64,000 nucleotides of DNA from Antilocapra americana (lineage: Eukaryota > Chordata > Mammalia > Artiodactyla > Antilocapridae): the NCBI GenBank assembly GCA_007570785.1, contig ML662449.1, positions 13,145,564 to 13,209,563 on the forward strand, read 5' to 3'. The notes beneath the pieces are model-generated. The model had not been told where the DNA came from. It saw only the letters and a list, made by a program, of their open reading frames with translations, and made no database searches. Below, in pieces: positions 1-12,285 of this stretch (position 1 is its first letter; the number at the start of each line of letters is the position of its first letter). The translations under genes and the position numbers were made by a program.

Positions 1-625
1 GCCAGTCAGGGCCGTTATAGTGGGCTGCCTCATCTTCTAGATCAGCTTGGTCAGCAGGGGCCAGCTGATCGTCTGTGCCTGTGTTGGTTATCTCTCTTAG
101 GTCTTTAAGATCGGGGTATATAGCAGTAGAATTTGGATTTGTCTCAATATTGATAGAAATCGAGGGACAGCTTGAGAGGGCCCGTGAGGGGGGGCGAGTA
201 ATGGTAGCGGCGCTGGAGTTATTAGGGTGTATGGGGTCACTTTGTATAAGATCTTGGGTAGAGGGCGCTCTAGAGGGGGGACGGGAGTGGCTGGAAAGGA
301 ATTTTTGCCCTTCTTGACAAAGGTGCTGAATGTCTGGGGTATGGCCCTGGTTGGTGAGAATATCTTTTATAAGATTTTAGTAGTTAAAGGTGGTGATAGG
401 GACAGTCTGGGGGCCAAAAACACGATAATAGTCATTAAGGCAATCTCCGACATGATTCCACATACGAGTGTCGATAGTGCCCTCTTGAGGGAACCAGGGG
501 CAGGTCTTAAAAATAAAATGAAAAAATGAAACTAAATCTTTTTTACGGACCCTAATTCTCCGCACCTTGAGGGATTCTTTGAGCTGGCTAATAAAAACAT
601 CATTTTGTGAACATGCTTGTCCCAT
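1..625 (-). pseudogene. gag: ERV gag, matrix region, interrupted by one stop codon and cut by the window edge
   Basis: The frame starts at the ATG ending at 625. Its first residues (MGQACS) carry the Gly2 and Ser6 of an N-myristoylation signal, as in retroviral matrix proteins that target Gag to the plasma membrane. A CPWFPQEG motif about 45 residues in is typical of betaretroviral matrix. A TAA at 379-377 ends the ORF at 82 codons. Reading on in the same frame I see no other stop as far as base 1, so the visible half-kilobase of gag has one nonsense codon and no frameshift. The segment after the stop is rich in Pro and Ser, like the region between matrix and capsid. The lesion makes full-length Gag unlikely from this copy, though another allele might lack it. 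Confidence 0.8.
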
Positions 626-763
626 GATTAAGCCTTACCTGGTCAAATGCCGCCGTTGAGGGGGGGGGGGCGTCTCGTCGGAGTCGTCTCGCGAGCGGGT
701 AATCCCGGTGCTCCTTGCCGGGTCTGGTCAACGGGGATGGCGGTCCGTCCAAGCGGTCTTTGG

Positions 764-781
764 GCCCCACGTTGGGCGCCA
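764..781 (-). other. Retroviral primer binding site, tRNA-Lys type
   Basis: The - strand reads TGGCGCCCAACGTGGGGC immediately downstream of the LTR. It is complementary to the 3' end of the tRNA-Lys(1,2) class used to prime reverse transcription by several betaretroviruses. All 18 positions look intact, which supports both the LTR boundary and a fairly recent insertion. Confidence 0.85.
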
Positions 782-783
782 CT

Positions 784-1187
784 TGCTCCGGCCGCTAGCT
801 GGGCGCAGTCGCTCTGGCCCGCAGAGCAATCAATGGAGGCTCCGAATCCACCTGAAAATGGATGAAAGGGTTGGGACAAGAGGCGCAAAGAATGGCAGCA
901 AGACAAAGATTCTGATCAAGCTGCAAAACTTTATTGAGCACAAGGCAATTATATACAGGATGAAGGGAGGGAGGGGAAAGGAAGGGAGGAGCTCTGACAG
1001 GCATATAGGGAGTACGTGTCTTGTGGGTGATTGGCCTGTCGGATATACGTTCGCCGCATGATCCTTTTGGTGATTTGCCAGCCGAATGTATGGCTGGCGC
1101 GTAATTAGTGCCTTATATGGCAGCAGGCTTGCAGTGCTCCGACCGTAATGGCTCTGGCTGATCGCATCAGCCGGCTGGGCCCCAACA
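784..1187 (-). repeat. 5' LTR of the endogenous retrovirus
   Basis: On the - strand the LTR opens TGTTGGGG at 1187 and closes with CA at 785-784, two bases before the primer binding site, giving 404 bp with the canonical TG...CA ends. A TATA-like heptamer (TATATAA) is at 955-949 and an AATAAA poly(A) signal at 935-930, both on the - strand. Their closeness (13 bases apart) fits a short R region downstream, followed by U5 ending at 784. The LTR could act as an antisense promoter or poly(A) site within WDPCP, but that is inference. Confidence 0.8.
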
Positions 1188-2254
1188 AGTCACATTGATG
1201 TTTCCAGATTACTACATAAGTAGTTAAAAGCAATATAATCATTAAGATAGATTTACTTTCAAGTATATTGATTTTAGATTAAATTGTTTGAATCATATAT
1301 ATATATATACATTCGACTATAAAAGTATGATATAGTCATCTTTACCCTGACTTCTTTTTATGTTTATTTGACATTTCTAGATACAATTTTAAAGTGCCAA
1401 GAAAAGATAGTTTTCTTTTTAAATTCTTATAATGAATTACTTGACAGGTTATGTAAAAGTAGAAATTATTTTCCAAGCTTTTCACAGATGAACTGTGACC
1501 TTATGGAGCTCATTTAATCATGACTTCCTCAGTTGTAGAATGTATAGTATCATTACCTGATCTTTCATTTCAACAACTTGTATGAAAACCAATTTTGGTT
1601 TTGTCATAAAACAATAATTGACAAACCATGCTTGCAAGTTACAGTTGTTAGTAATATCATTTTATTTAAAACAAAACCCATCACACAGTCTTTACAGACA
1701 GGCATATAAGTGCCATCATTGTGGGAGGCAATAAAAATGTGTATAAAGTGTGAGCTGAGTTCCCAGCATAATCTAGTCAAAGAAAAGAAATATATAAAAT
1801 CACTAGGATGCTAGTGAGTGCTGAGTTGTGTGACACTGAATTAGAAAGATAGTAAGAATTTACATGTTTGGTAGAAATCAACACAATACCGTAAAGCAGT
1901 TATCCTTCAATGAAAAATACTTTTTTAAAAAAGTAAGAATTTAGAGAAAGCACAGAGATTAACCTGACAGTGGGATGTAAGCTAAAACATGAAAACCAGA
2001 GTTGGTTTGTACAAAGGGCAAATGAAATGGGATAATTATTTTCTGAAAACAACATTCTAGGGGGTTTCTGGACTTGAAGATGCTAAGCACAGAGTAGAAG
2101 TAAGATGCCCAGGCTGAAAATAACAGAGATTAAGTTAAGAGTCTGTATCTGGAATGTTGAGGTCTTTCCCAGCTCCTTCCCTCCTCCAGCACTGAGGTTT
2201 ATATTGCACTGTAACTTAGAGGATTCTTCTCTAACAAAGTAGATTATTACTCCC
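1188..2254. other. AT-rich intronic sequence, no gene seen
   Basis: No exon-like ORF with splice signals was found. A short (TA)n tract lies near 1300. About 1862-1934 looks like a 5'-truncated L1 tail on the + strand (a 'caacacaatac...ttatccttcaat' motif followed by an A-rich end). A weak MIR-like patch may lie near 1470-1560. The rest is unassigned. Confidence 0.5.
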
Positions 2255-2455
2255 AGGTCAGTTCACTTGCTCGGTCACGTCCGACTCTTTGCAACCCCAT
2301 GAACTGCAGCACGCCAGGCTTCCCTGTCCATCACCAACTCTCGGAGCTTACTCAAACTCATGTCCATTGAGTTGGTGATGGCATCCAACCATCTCATTCT
2401 CTTGTTATCCCCTTCTCCTCCTGCCTTCAATCTTTCCCAGCATCAGGGTCTTTTC

Positions 2456-2504
2456 TTTTCTTTTTTTTTAAATTAATTAATTAATTTTTTCTTTACATTA
2501 CAGA
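2456..2504 (-). mobile_element. Very short L1 3' tail insertion inside BovB
   Basis: A 49-bp segment with a poly(T) end followed by antisense L1 3'-terminal sequence (ttttttctttacattac) interrupts BovB. It is flanked by the direct repeat GTCTTTTC at 2448-2455 and 2505-2512. This fits an extremely 5'-truncated L1 insertion. Confidence 0.55.
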
Positions 2505-2689
2505 GTCTTTTCAAATGAGTCAGTTCTTCGCATCAGGTAGCCAAAGTATTGTAGTTTCAGCTCCAGCATCAGTTCTTCCATTGAGTATTCAGGACTGATT
2601 TCCTTTAGGGTAAACTGATTGGATCTCCTTGCAATCTAAGGGACTCTGAAGAGTCTCCTCCAACACCACAATTCAAAAGCATCAATTCT

Positions 2690-3397
2690 CTTACACTGTT
2701 GGTGGGAATGCAAACTAGTACAGCCACTATGGAAAACAGTGTGGAGATTCCTTAAAAAACTGGAAGTAGAACTGCCATATGACCCAGCAATCCCACTGCT
2801 GGGCATACACACTGAGGAAACCAGGAAAGAGACACGTGTACCCCAATGTTCATTGCCACATTGTGTTTACAATAGCCAGGACATGGAAGCAACCTAGATG
2901 TCCATCAATAGACGAATGGATAAGAAAGCTGTGGTACATATACACAATGGAATATTACTCAGCCATTAAAAATAATTCATTTGAATCAGTTCTACTCAGG
3001 TGGATGAAATTGGAGCCTATTATACAGAGTGAAGTAAGCCAGAAGGAAAAACAAAGATACAGTATACTAATGCATATATATGGAATTTAGAAAGATGGTA
3101 ATGAGAACCCTGTATGCGAGACAGCAAAAGAAACGCAGATGTATAGAACAGTCTTTTGGACCCAATGGGAGAGGGCAAGGGTGGGATGATATGGGAGAAC
3201 GGCATTGAAACATGTTAATTATCATATGTGAAATCAATCGCCAGCCTAGGTTTGATGCTCAGGGGTGATGCACCAGGATGACCCAGAGAGAGGGAATCGG
3301 GAGGGAGGTGGGTTCTGGAAGGGGAACATATGTATACCCATGGAAGATTCATTTCAATGTATGGCAAAATCAACACGATAATGTAAAGAAAAAAAAA
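2690..3397 (+). mobile_element. 5'-truncated ruminant L1 inside BovB
   Basis: The segment encodes the ORF2 C-terminus (ORF 2779-3090 contains [17 protein letters not shown] and ends IYGI), followed by a roughly 300-bp 3' UTR and an A-rich tail. It is flanked by CATCAATTCT (2680-2689) and CATCAGTTCT (3398-3407), a target duplication with one mismatch, so it inserted into an existing BovB. No intact reverse transcriptase remains. Confidence 0.85.
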
Positions 3398-4109
3398 CAT
3401 CAGTTCTTTGGCACTCAGCTTTCTTTATAGTTCAGCTCTCACATCCATATGTGACTACTGAGAAAACCATATCTTTGACTAGACGGACCTTTGTGGGCAT
3501 AGTACTATCTCTGCTTTTTAATATGCTGTCTAGGTTGATCATAGCTTTGCTTCAAAGGAGAAAGTGTCTTAATTTCATGACTGCAGTCACGATCTGCAGT
3601 CATTTTTGAGCCCCCCCAAATAAAAGTCTGTCACTGTTTCCATTGTTTCCCGATCTATTTGCCATGAAGTAATGGGACCAGATGCCATGATCTTAGTTTT
3701 CTGAATGTTGAGTTTTAAGCCTACTTTTTCACTCTCCTCTTTAATCCTCTTAAAGAGGCTTTTTAGGTCCTCTTTACTTTCTGTCATTTAAGTGGAATAA
3801 TCTGTATATCTGAGGTTGTTGATGTTTCTCCTGGCAGTCTTGATTCCAGCTTGTGATTCATCCAGCCCAGCCTTTCACATGATGTACTCCAAATATAAGT
3901 TAATAAACAGAGTGACAATATACAGCCTTTTTGTACTTCGTTCCCAATTTTGAACCAGTTAGTTGTTCCATGTAAGGTTCTATAGACAGAACTAAATTCA
4001 AGGAATTAAAGTTAATTCTCACAGAGAAGTTCTTGAATTTTTGAAACAAGAATTGGTTGCTATTTGAAAAATGAATACTCAAGGAAAGAAGCTGTTGCAA
4101 ATGAAAAAT

Positions 4110-4990
4110 ATGACAGCATAGATAGAAAAACTAATAGAATTGAAAGATAAAATTATTAGTAAAATATCCCTATAATGCAGAACAGAATGGCAAAAGAACA
4201 TAGTCATGAACTATAGGCAATAGAAAATAGAAAAATTAGAGTAGCAGGTCAGAAGGTCCAATATCGTAGTCATGATAGAAAATAGGAGGGAAGAAACAAT
4301 AAAAGTAATAAAAGAAAATTTCCCAGAACTGGAGGATGTTTGGACCCAGTGGTTGAAAAAGATTAATATCAAGGTATATTTTATGAATTTTAGAAAACCA
4401 AAGTTAAAGAGAAGATCCAAAAAGTTTTCACAGTAAAACAAAGTACATACAAAAGAATGGGAATCAGACATGACTTCTCAATAGCAACACAAGGAGTTAT
4501 AAGACTGTGGAATCAAAATTTTGAAGGGAAGTGATCTTTAGCCTAGAATTCTGTTTCTAGAATTCCAGACTGACATTCAAGCAAGGACATTTTCAGGCTA
4601 GTTAGTGCTCAAAAAATCTTGCCTACCTGCCATGCATTTTTTCTCAGGAAGTTATTGGAAGATATGCTTCTCTAAAGCAACAGAATGAACCAAGAAAGAG
4701 GATTCTTAGGATCCAGGAAATGGAGAAACTTACACAGGAGAGAAATGAAGAGAAATCTTAGGATGACTGTGCCTTAGGCCTAGAGAGCAGCTGGTCCAAA
4801 TTAGGGCAGGATACAGAAGGTTCTCACAGGGATGTTGGAGGGAGGGAAGACAAGGAACTGATAGATATGATATCTAATCTGATCTAGGAGAAATAATAAT
4901 GATAACATTTAATAAGAGATGCAATATATAGGATAATTAAATATTACTGATAAAATCAGTAAGTAATGGTTAATGCAAGAAATAACATAT
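4110..4990 (+). repeat. Ancient HAL1/L1-like ORF1-region remnant
   Basis: The run around 4310-4600 (a 'gaaaatttcccagaactgga' core, then 'aaagagaagatcc' and 'gcctagaattctg') resembles the ORF1 region of HAL1 and old mammalian L1s. No ORF survives. The family call is from memory of the consensus and its ends are approximate. Confidence 0.5.
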
Positions 4991-7900
4991 GTGGAAGACA
5001 TTGCTAGCTGCTTGTCCAATATCCATTTGTCTTATGAACCGACCCTATTGTTCAGAGTGGCAAAATGACCAGCTTAAAGTACTTAGCTTCCCTGTTGCTT
5101 TTGAATCTAGAGGTGACCCTAGGAGGCACTTCTGGCCAGAGTAAGCAGAGGTCCCTGGTAGGATTTACAAGAAAGCTTACTTTTTTAAAAGTAACATTTC
5201 TGTACAGTGTTTTAAAATCAGAATTAATGCTCCCCCTAAAGAGTTATACTGAGCAAGATATCAGAATTTTAAAGAAAGATTACACGTTTTACTGACTTTT
5301 TCTATTGCCTGGGACTTCCAGGCTCCACAGAGCACTGCCATTCACTGCCTCCTATGAGGGCAGAGTAGAACATTCAAATTAGAGGTATCATTTTCCACTG
5401 GCCCATCCAAAAATACGTCTTCAACAGGCTGAGACATTTGAAATTCCTCTAGTGCTCATTTTCGGTTTGAGAAGTTCTCACGTATGCTATGGAACATACT
5501 CAGAAGTTAGTCTTTAAGATGTTTACAATAAAATTTCCACCCACTGACCCACTAACAGCTTACAGAGAAGCAAAATATTGTATTCTTGAAGTGTATTTTT
5601 ACATATAAAATACATGTACTTACTATATGTATGTATTATGCTAGACTCAACAGGGATGGGCCTTTTCAACTTTTGCTCTTCGAGTCTAGATCTGAAATAT
5701 GCCTGAAGGAGCCTGCTTTTTGACCATTCTTTCACTCAAGGCATATATATATTTAGCAATGTTCCTATAGCTTCAGTTCCTATAGGGCAGATAATCAAGA
5801 AAAGATGGACAAGTAACATTTTGAGTATATAGGAAAGTAATAAAAACTGTTAGAGAAAAATGTAGCAAGAAAAATAGAAAGTATGTGTGGGAGATGGTAG
5901 GGCAGGATGGGCCTGATATCTGGTGACCAAGAAAGACACCATGTGATTAAGACATAAAGGAGCAAGCCATGGACGGTATCTGGAGAAGAGGGAGGATTCC
6001 AGAGGCACTGAGATGGAAATATATGTGGCATGTTTTGAAGAACAGCAGAGTCGACGTGACCGGAGTGGGATGAGCAAGGAGAAGAGTAGTAGGAATTGAG
6101 ATTGGAGAGGAAATGAGGCAGTAGTTACATAGGGCTTTTCAGGCCTTTGAAAGAACTTGGCTTTTACTTGTAAGTGTGATGAGAAAGTCTTGAGGGGTTT
6201 TGAGCAGAGAAGGGACTCAATCTGATTTACTTTTTAACTGGGTAACTGGCACTTTGGATGGGAACAAATTGAAGGAAGCAAAGATCAAATCAGGGCCACC
6301 AGTTAGAAGTCTGTTGTTATAGTCCAGGTGAGACATACAGTGGTCTTGACTAGATGGAGCAGTTAAGTGGTGAGAAGTGGCCAGATTCTGCTGATAGTCA
6401 AATGTGGAGAATAAAAATTCCTGAGCAGTTAGAAGAATGGACATTTACTGAGTTGGTGAAGATTAAGAAGAGGCATTTTTGAGGGGAATATCAGGAGTTC
6501 AGTTTTGGACATCAGTGTTTGAAATGCCTATTAAATATTCAAGTAGAGAAGACTATTGAGTATATGAATCTGTAGTTTAGAGAAATGCTTGGTCTGGAGA
6601 TAGAAATTTGGGAGACAGCAATGCAGTTGGTATTAAAGCCAGGAATTCACTGAAGAATGCCAGGGAGTGAGTATAGGCAGAGCACTAGGGGAGACAGAAC
6701 GGCTGAGTTCTGTTCTGGGGTCCTCTGGCTTTGGGAATTGGAGAGAGAGAGAGAAAAGGAGAGATGGAGAAAGGAGACTAATAAGGAGTAGCCACAGAGG
6801 TAGAGCACCTGAAGGGAATGTTGTGCCCTGGAAGTGAGATTTCAGGAAGAAAGCTTTTGAGGTATGTAACATACCAGTAACAGGTTGGCTGAGAGGACCA
6901 TTGGAAGGAGCATGGAGATTGTTGGTGACCTAGATATCAGCAGGTTCAGTAGATGGTATGGGTGGAAGCCTGACTGGAATGTATTTAAGGAAAATGGGAG
7001 GATAGAAATTAGGAGTTTATAACATTAGAAAAAATAATGTTATAAAGGAAAATGGAGAAATTGGACAGCACTTGTGAGAGAGCTGGGGTTAAAAGAGGTT
7101 TTTGTTTCACTTTTAGATGTAAGAAATAATTTCTGTTTCTGTTGGTAAGCTAATAGGAGTAGTAGGAAAATTGGTCCTGAAAAGGGAAAAAATTAATCAC
7201 TGGATAATGTTGACAAAAGCCACTTAATAAAGGGAGAGGGGATGAAAAGTAGGTGCCTGGTACCTGTAGATGTCATGGAGCTGTCTTTTCACCCATGGAT
7301 AGCCTAACACCATCTTTCTTGTTCCATGAGGAAAAGCAAACTTCTGTTTGGTTAAGTAATGACTTTTTAGAAGGTTTCTGTTAGTTTTTTATACAACTCC
7401 AAGTGACATACATATTTAGAAATTTGATGGTAGAATCAGGAGAAATGACCAAGAGTTGATTGGTGTGGGAGGTGAGGCTGTGGTGGAATAAAGACAGTCA
7501 ATAGCTGCTTTAATTCCAAGTATTCTTTGACATTTTAACAATTTATCTGTGTATTTTTTCACTTGAAATAGTTTTTAAACATGCCCAATGTGCTTCTGCG
7601 AAGCAGATGTCAGGATAGTACTAAGACTGCAAGTGATTGATGGGGAGATGGGAAAGATAAAGGGAAGGAATCAGGCGGGAGATCCTTTTGACTGTGATGC
7701 TGGTCTGAACCCTAAGCAAGGAGAAGAAGGGACTGGATTATAAAGAGCCTCAGACTGCAGCATGTTGCTCAGAAAGCTTCAGCCACAGGGGAGTTCCTGA
7801 ACCAAACCTGCTCATTAGAGGAGTCCCCTAGTTGGACTAGTACGACACCATGCTCAGTCACTGGCTAGTAGCCACCTGGGAAATATTTGGACTTTGTCAG

Positions 7901-8454
7901 TCAGCTGTGCTCCCAGCCTTCGTTCATCCTTAAGGAGCTCTGAGTGATGCACGTCCATGGCCATCAAGAGTGTATACCTATATTTTTGTGTATACACAAT
8001 ACTATGCCTGAGTAATCTTAATATCATGCCCTAATAATTATTTTCTTAGGCAAAAGAAAAATTATTCCTTTTCACAATAAATAGAAAATTTATAGTGTAT
8101 TTTGACTGATTCAATCCAAAGTTTGATGATCTATGATAATTCATGTTTACATTAACTATTTATTCTTAAATAGTAATATATGAGCTCAGTTTTATAACCT
8201 GATTATGACACAAAGAAAATTTTGATCTTCTTAATAATGTTTCTTTATATTAGCAAAAATTATCTTTCAAAAATTATCTTTTTCTTCTCTTTTATTCATT
8301 GTTTTCATTTAAAAACATTTCTTTTAAAGAAAGTCATAATTCCCTGCCTCCACCCTTTGCATTTGAGTATAACAATGTTTTTGGAAGCTCCAAGGTATTT
8401 TGCCACAGAGGAAGCCAATTCAGGACTATGAATTTCCTTCATATATCCAGTTAT
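4991..8454. other. Intronic sequence, no gene recognised
   Basis: The ORFs here are short and show no domain. About 5800-7280 is purine-rich and has the look of an old dispersed repeat that I cannot name. The rest appears to be unique AT-rich intron. Confidence 0.45.
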
Positions 8455-8648
8455 GGGCTTCCCTGGTGGCTCAGATAGTAAAGAATCTGTCTTCAATGAA
8501 AGAGATTTGGGTTCAGTCCCGGGGTCTGGAAGATCCCCTGGAGAAGAGAAGTACTTTTGCCTGGAGAATCCCATGGACAGAGGAGCCTGGCAGGCTACCG
8601 TCCATGGGATCACAGTTGGACACGACTGAGCAGCTAACACTTTGACTT
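8455..8648 (+). mobile_element. Bov-tA SINE
   Basis: The copy begins GGGCTTCCCTGGTGGCTCAG, the tRNA-derived head with its A box. It continues with a diverged B box and the Bov-A body (ccatggacagaggagcctgg) and ends near the usual 'cacgactgagc...aacacttt'. ORFs on both strands here are chance frames through the SINE. Confidence 0.9.
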
Positions 8649-9584
8649 AACGTCCACTTACAGTTAATAGTAAATATGTGTAAATGTAAATAACTTCAAA
8701 ATCTGAATAATCTAATGCGTCTCTTGTACTTGTATAAGGAGAGTAATATTTTATATCAATAGCTAGCTAATGAGAAGACTTTTAATGCATTATATTTGAG
8801 TACAGGTACTGAGTTTTTATATAGAAACTTAAAATATGACTTCAGGTTTAGAACTTTGCATTAGATGCACAATTTGGAATGTACCAATTAGAAATATACA
8901 TATAAACTAAGTAACATTGGATGTCAGAACCCATCAACTTTACATTCATGATATTTGAGAATATTATGTTATATATATATGCCAAAATAACTGGTAGAGA
9001 AAACACATCAAGTGCTTTCGCCAAATTGTGATTTATTCCCCTTATTTTTCAAAATAAAGTTAAAAAACAAAACTACTAGGTCGTATTTATATAATATACT
9101 TAAGTGACCATGAATTAAAAGCAGCTGTAACTATACTTCTCATAAAATAGTGTTGTGTGTAAGACATTCACAGCAACTCTTCACAATGAAGTATCTATCA
9201 TTTGGTATTCTCCTTGGCCTAAGTAGAATCCTAGGTTAAATTTGTGAGTTCCCAGTTACACTGTGTGTCAAACACATGTAAAATCTCCCTGTATCTGTAG
9301 CCCTCCTTCTGCCATAATAGGAGAACAATCCCTGGTCCTGTCTGAAGCCAAGCATTCCACCTAGACCCACAGTTCTCAATCTGTACACTGAGGCACCCTG
9401 GGGATTATAGTGAATTCACAGGAATCCTGCAGGATATTTTAAAATTTCAAGAAAAACACAAGACTTCTGTTGGATACTGCCCGGATAAGTAGCTCCAGGT
9501 AGAGCAGATTTTCAACGTTAGAACACAATACATTCCTTTTGAGAATGTCATATATGTATGAAGCTGGCTTTATAGAGCTTGCTG
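8649..9584. other. Intronic AT-rich sequence
   Basis: No gene or strong repeat is seen. Around 9370-9450 a stretch starting 'cagttctcaatctgtacac' may be the end of an old hAT-type DNA transposon, but the match is too weak to assign. Confidence 0.4.
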
Positions 9585-12285
9585 TGAATTTAACTCAGAT
9601 AACCATTACATCTACTACTGTGGGCAGGAATCACTTTGAAGAAATGGGGTAGCCATCATAGTCAACAAAGAGTCTGAAATGCAGCACTTGGATGCAATCT
9701 CAAAAACGACAGAATGATCTCTGTTCATTTCCAAGGCAAACTATTCAATATCATGGTAATTCAAGTCTATGCCCCGACCAATAATGCTGGAGAAGCTGAG
9801 GTTGAATGGTTCTATGAACACCTAGAAGACGTTTTAGAACTAACACTCAAAAAAGATGTCTTTTTCATTACAGGGGACTGGAATGCAAAAGTAGGAAGTC
9901 AAGAAATCCCGAAGTAACAGGCAAATTTGGCCTTGGAGTACAGAATGAAGCAGGGCAAAAGCTAATAGAGTTTTGGCAAGAGAATGCACTTGTCATAGCA
10001 AACACCCTCTTTCAGCAACACAAGAGAAGACTCTACACATGGACATCACCAGATGGTCAACACCAAAATCAGACTGATTATATTCTTTGCAGCCAAAGTT
10101 GGAGAAGCTCTATACAGTCACCAAAAACAAGACCAAGAGCTGACTATGGCTAGGTTCATGAACTCTTTATTGCCAAATCCAGACTTAAATAGAAGAAAGT
10201 GGGGAAAACCACTAGACCATTTAGGTATGACCTAAATTAAATCCCTTATGATTATACGTGGAAGTGAGAAATAGATTTAAGGAACTAGATCTGATAGAGT
10301 TCCTGATGAACTATGGACAGAGGTTTGTGACATTGTACAGGAGACAGGAATCAAGACCATCCCCAAGAAAAAGAAATGCAAAAAAAGCAAAATGGCTGTC
10401 TGAGGAGGCCTTACAAATAGCTGTGAAAAGAAGAGAAGCCAAAAGCAGAGGAGAAGAGGAAAGATAAACCCATTTGAATGCAGAGTTCCAAAGAATTGCA
10501 AGGATAGATAAGAAAGCCTTCCTCAGTGATCAATGCAGAGAAATAGAGGAAAACAATACAATAGGAAAGACTAGAGATCTCTTTGAGAAAATTAGAGATA
10601 CCAAGGGAACATTTCATGCAAAGATGGACTCAGTAAAGGACAGAAATGGTATGGACGTAACAGAAGCAGAGATATTAAGAAGAGATGGCAAGAATACATA
10701 GAAGAACTGTACAAAAAAGATCTTCAGGATCCAGATAATCACGATGGTGTGATCACTCACCTAGAGCCAAACATCCTGGAATGTGAAGTCAAGTGAACCT
10801 TAGGAAGTGTCACTACGAACAAAGCTAGTGGAGGTGATGGAATTCCAGTTGAGCTATTTCAAATCCTGAAAGATGATGCTGTGAAAGTGCTGCACTCGAT
10901 ATGCCAGCAAATTTGGAAAGCTCAGCAGTGGCCACAGGACTGGAAAAGGTCAGTTTTCATTCCAATCTCAAAGAAAGGCAATGCCAAAGAATGCTCAAAC
11001 TACCGCCCAGTTGCACTCATCTCACACGCTAGTAGAGTAATGCTCAAAATTCTCCAAGCCAGGCCTCAGCAATATGTGAACCATGAACTTCCAGATGTTA
11101 AAGCTGGTTTTAGAAAAGGCAGAAGAACCAGAGATCAAATTGCCAACATCTGCTGGATCATCGAAAAAGCAAGAGAGTTCCAGAAAAACATCTCTTTCTG
11201 TTTATTGAGTATTCTAAATCCTTTGACTGTGTGTATCACAATAAACTGTGGAAAATTCTGAAAGTCATGGAAATACCAGACCACCTGACCTGCCTCTTGA
11301 GAAACCTATATGCAGGTCAGGAAGCAACAGTTGGAACTGGACATGGGACAACAGACTGGTTCCAAATAGGAAAAGGAGTACGTCAAGGCTGTATATTGTT
11401 ACCCTGCTTATTTAACTTATATGCAGAGTACATCATGAGAAACATTGGGCTGGAGGAAGCACAAGCTGGAATCAAGATTGCTGGGAGAAATATCAGTAAC
11501 CTCAGATATGCAGAGGACACCACCCCTATGGCAGAAAGTGAAGAAGAACTAAAGAGCCTCTTGTTGAAAGTGAAAGAGGAGAGTGAAAAAGTTGGCTTAA
11601 GGCTCAACATTCAGAAAACTAAGATCATGGCATCTGGTCCTATCACTTCATGGCAAATAGATGGGAAACAGTGGCTGACTTTTTTGGGGGGGGCTCCAAA
11701 ATCACTGCAGTTGATGACTGTAGCCATGAAATTAAAAGATGCTTACTCGTTGGAAGGAAAGTTATGACCAATCTAGACAGCATATTAAAAACAGAGACAT
11801 TACTTTGTCAACAGAGATCTGTCTAGTTAAGGCTATGGTTTTTCCAGTAATCATGTATGGATGTGAGAGTTGGAGTATAAAGAATGCTGAGCACAGAAGA
11901 ATTGATGCTTTTGAAATGTTGTGTTGGAGAAGACTCTTGAGAGTCCCTTAGACTTTAGGGAGTTCCAGCCAGTCCATCATAAAGGAGATCAGTCCTGGGT
12001 GTTCATTGGAAGGACTGATGTTTAAGCTGAAACTCCAATATTTTGGCCACCTGATACGGAGAGCTGACTCATTGAAAAGACCTTGATGTTGGGAAGGATT
12101 GAAGGCAGAAGGAGAAGGGGACAACAGAGGATGAGATGGTTAGATGGTATCAGTGACACAATGGACATGAGTTTGAGTAAACTCCTGGAGTTGGTGATGG
12201 ACAGGGAGGCCTGGCCTGCTGCGGTTCATGGGGTCACAAAGTATCAGACACGACTGAGCAATGGAACTCAACTGAACTGTGATGA
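9585..12285 (+). repeat. Nearly complete BovB retrotransposon, decayed ORF
   Basis: The copy runs from the apurinic-endonuclease region (ORF 9714-9917 ends with TGDWNAKVGSQE, part of the catalytic fold) through the reverse transcriptase to the BovB 3' end. The RT part is in ORFs at 10881-11261 and 11231-11767. The catalytic box, normally YADD, reads YAED at 11507-11518, so one of the two metal-binding aspartates is lost. At least six frame breaks separate the pieces. It lies in the same orientation as WDPCP and cannot encode an active enzyme. Confidence 0.9.

Larger units (their letters stand above)
1..1187 (-). mobile_element. 5' part of a class II (betaretrovirus-like) endogenous retrovirus
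   Basis: Read on the - strand this is LTR (1187-784), a two-base spacer, a tRNA-Lys-type primer binding site (781-764), an untranslated leader (763-626) and the start of gag (625 to the window edge). The provirus therefore continues beyond base 1. Its base composition is clearly richer in GC than the surrounding intron, as expected for a late insertion. The leader contains a run of G/C at about 660-670. Only one host junction is visible, just after 1187, so the target duplication cannot be checked. It lies antisense to WDPCP. Class II assignment rests on the primer site and the matrix-like gag N-terminus; I cannot name the family. Confidence 0.85.
2255..3990 (-). repeat. BovB (RTE LINE) 3' part, antisense, split by an L1
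   Basis: The left end carries the BovB 3' terminus read backwards (the 'cgtccgactctttgcaacccc' region near 2278). From 3398 the copy continues with the antisense of the C-terminal reverse transcriptase region. The short ORF at 3787-3587 (-) still reads NIQKTKIMASGPITSWQID, a stretch shared by all BovB copies here. It is interrupted by an L1 (2690-3397) and by a 49-bp L1 tail (2456-2504). Frameshifts and stops make it non-coding. Confidence 0.85.

Noticed and set aside
75..529. Two + strand ORFs at the window start
   Set aside because: They overlap the - strand gag frame of the ERV and have no domain; they are shadows.
8455..8540. tRNA gene
   Set aside because: The tRNA-like head belongs to a Bov-tA SINE; it lacks a foldable acceptor stem and continues into the SINE body. 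The same holds for the other SINE heads.
9714..11951. BovB-derived ORFs as a domesticated gene
   Set aside because: The frame is broken many times and the RT box is YAED; nothing suggests retained coding function.
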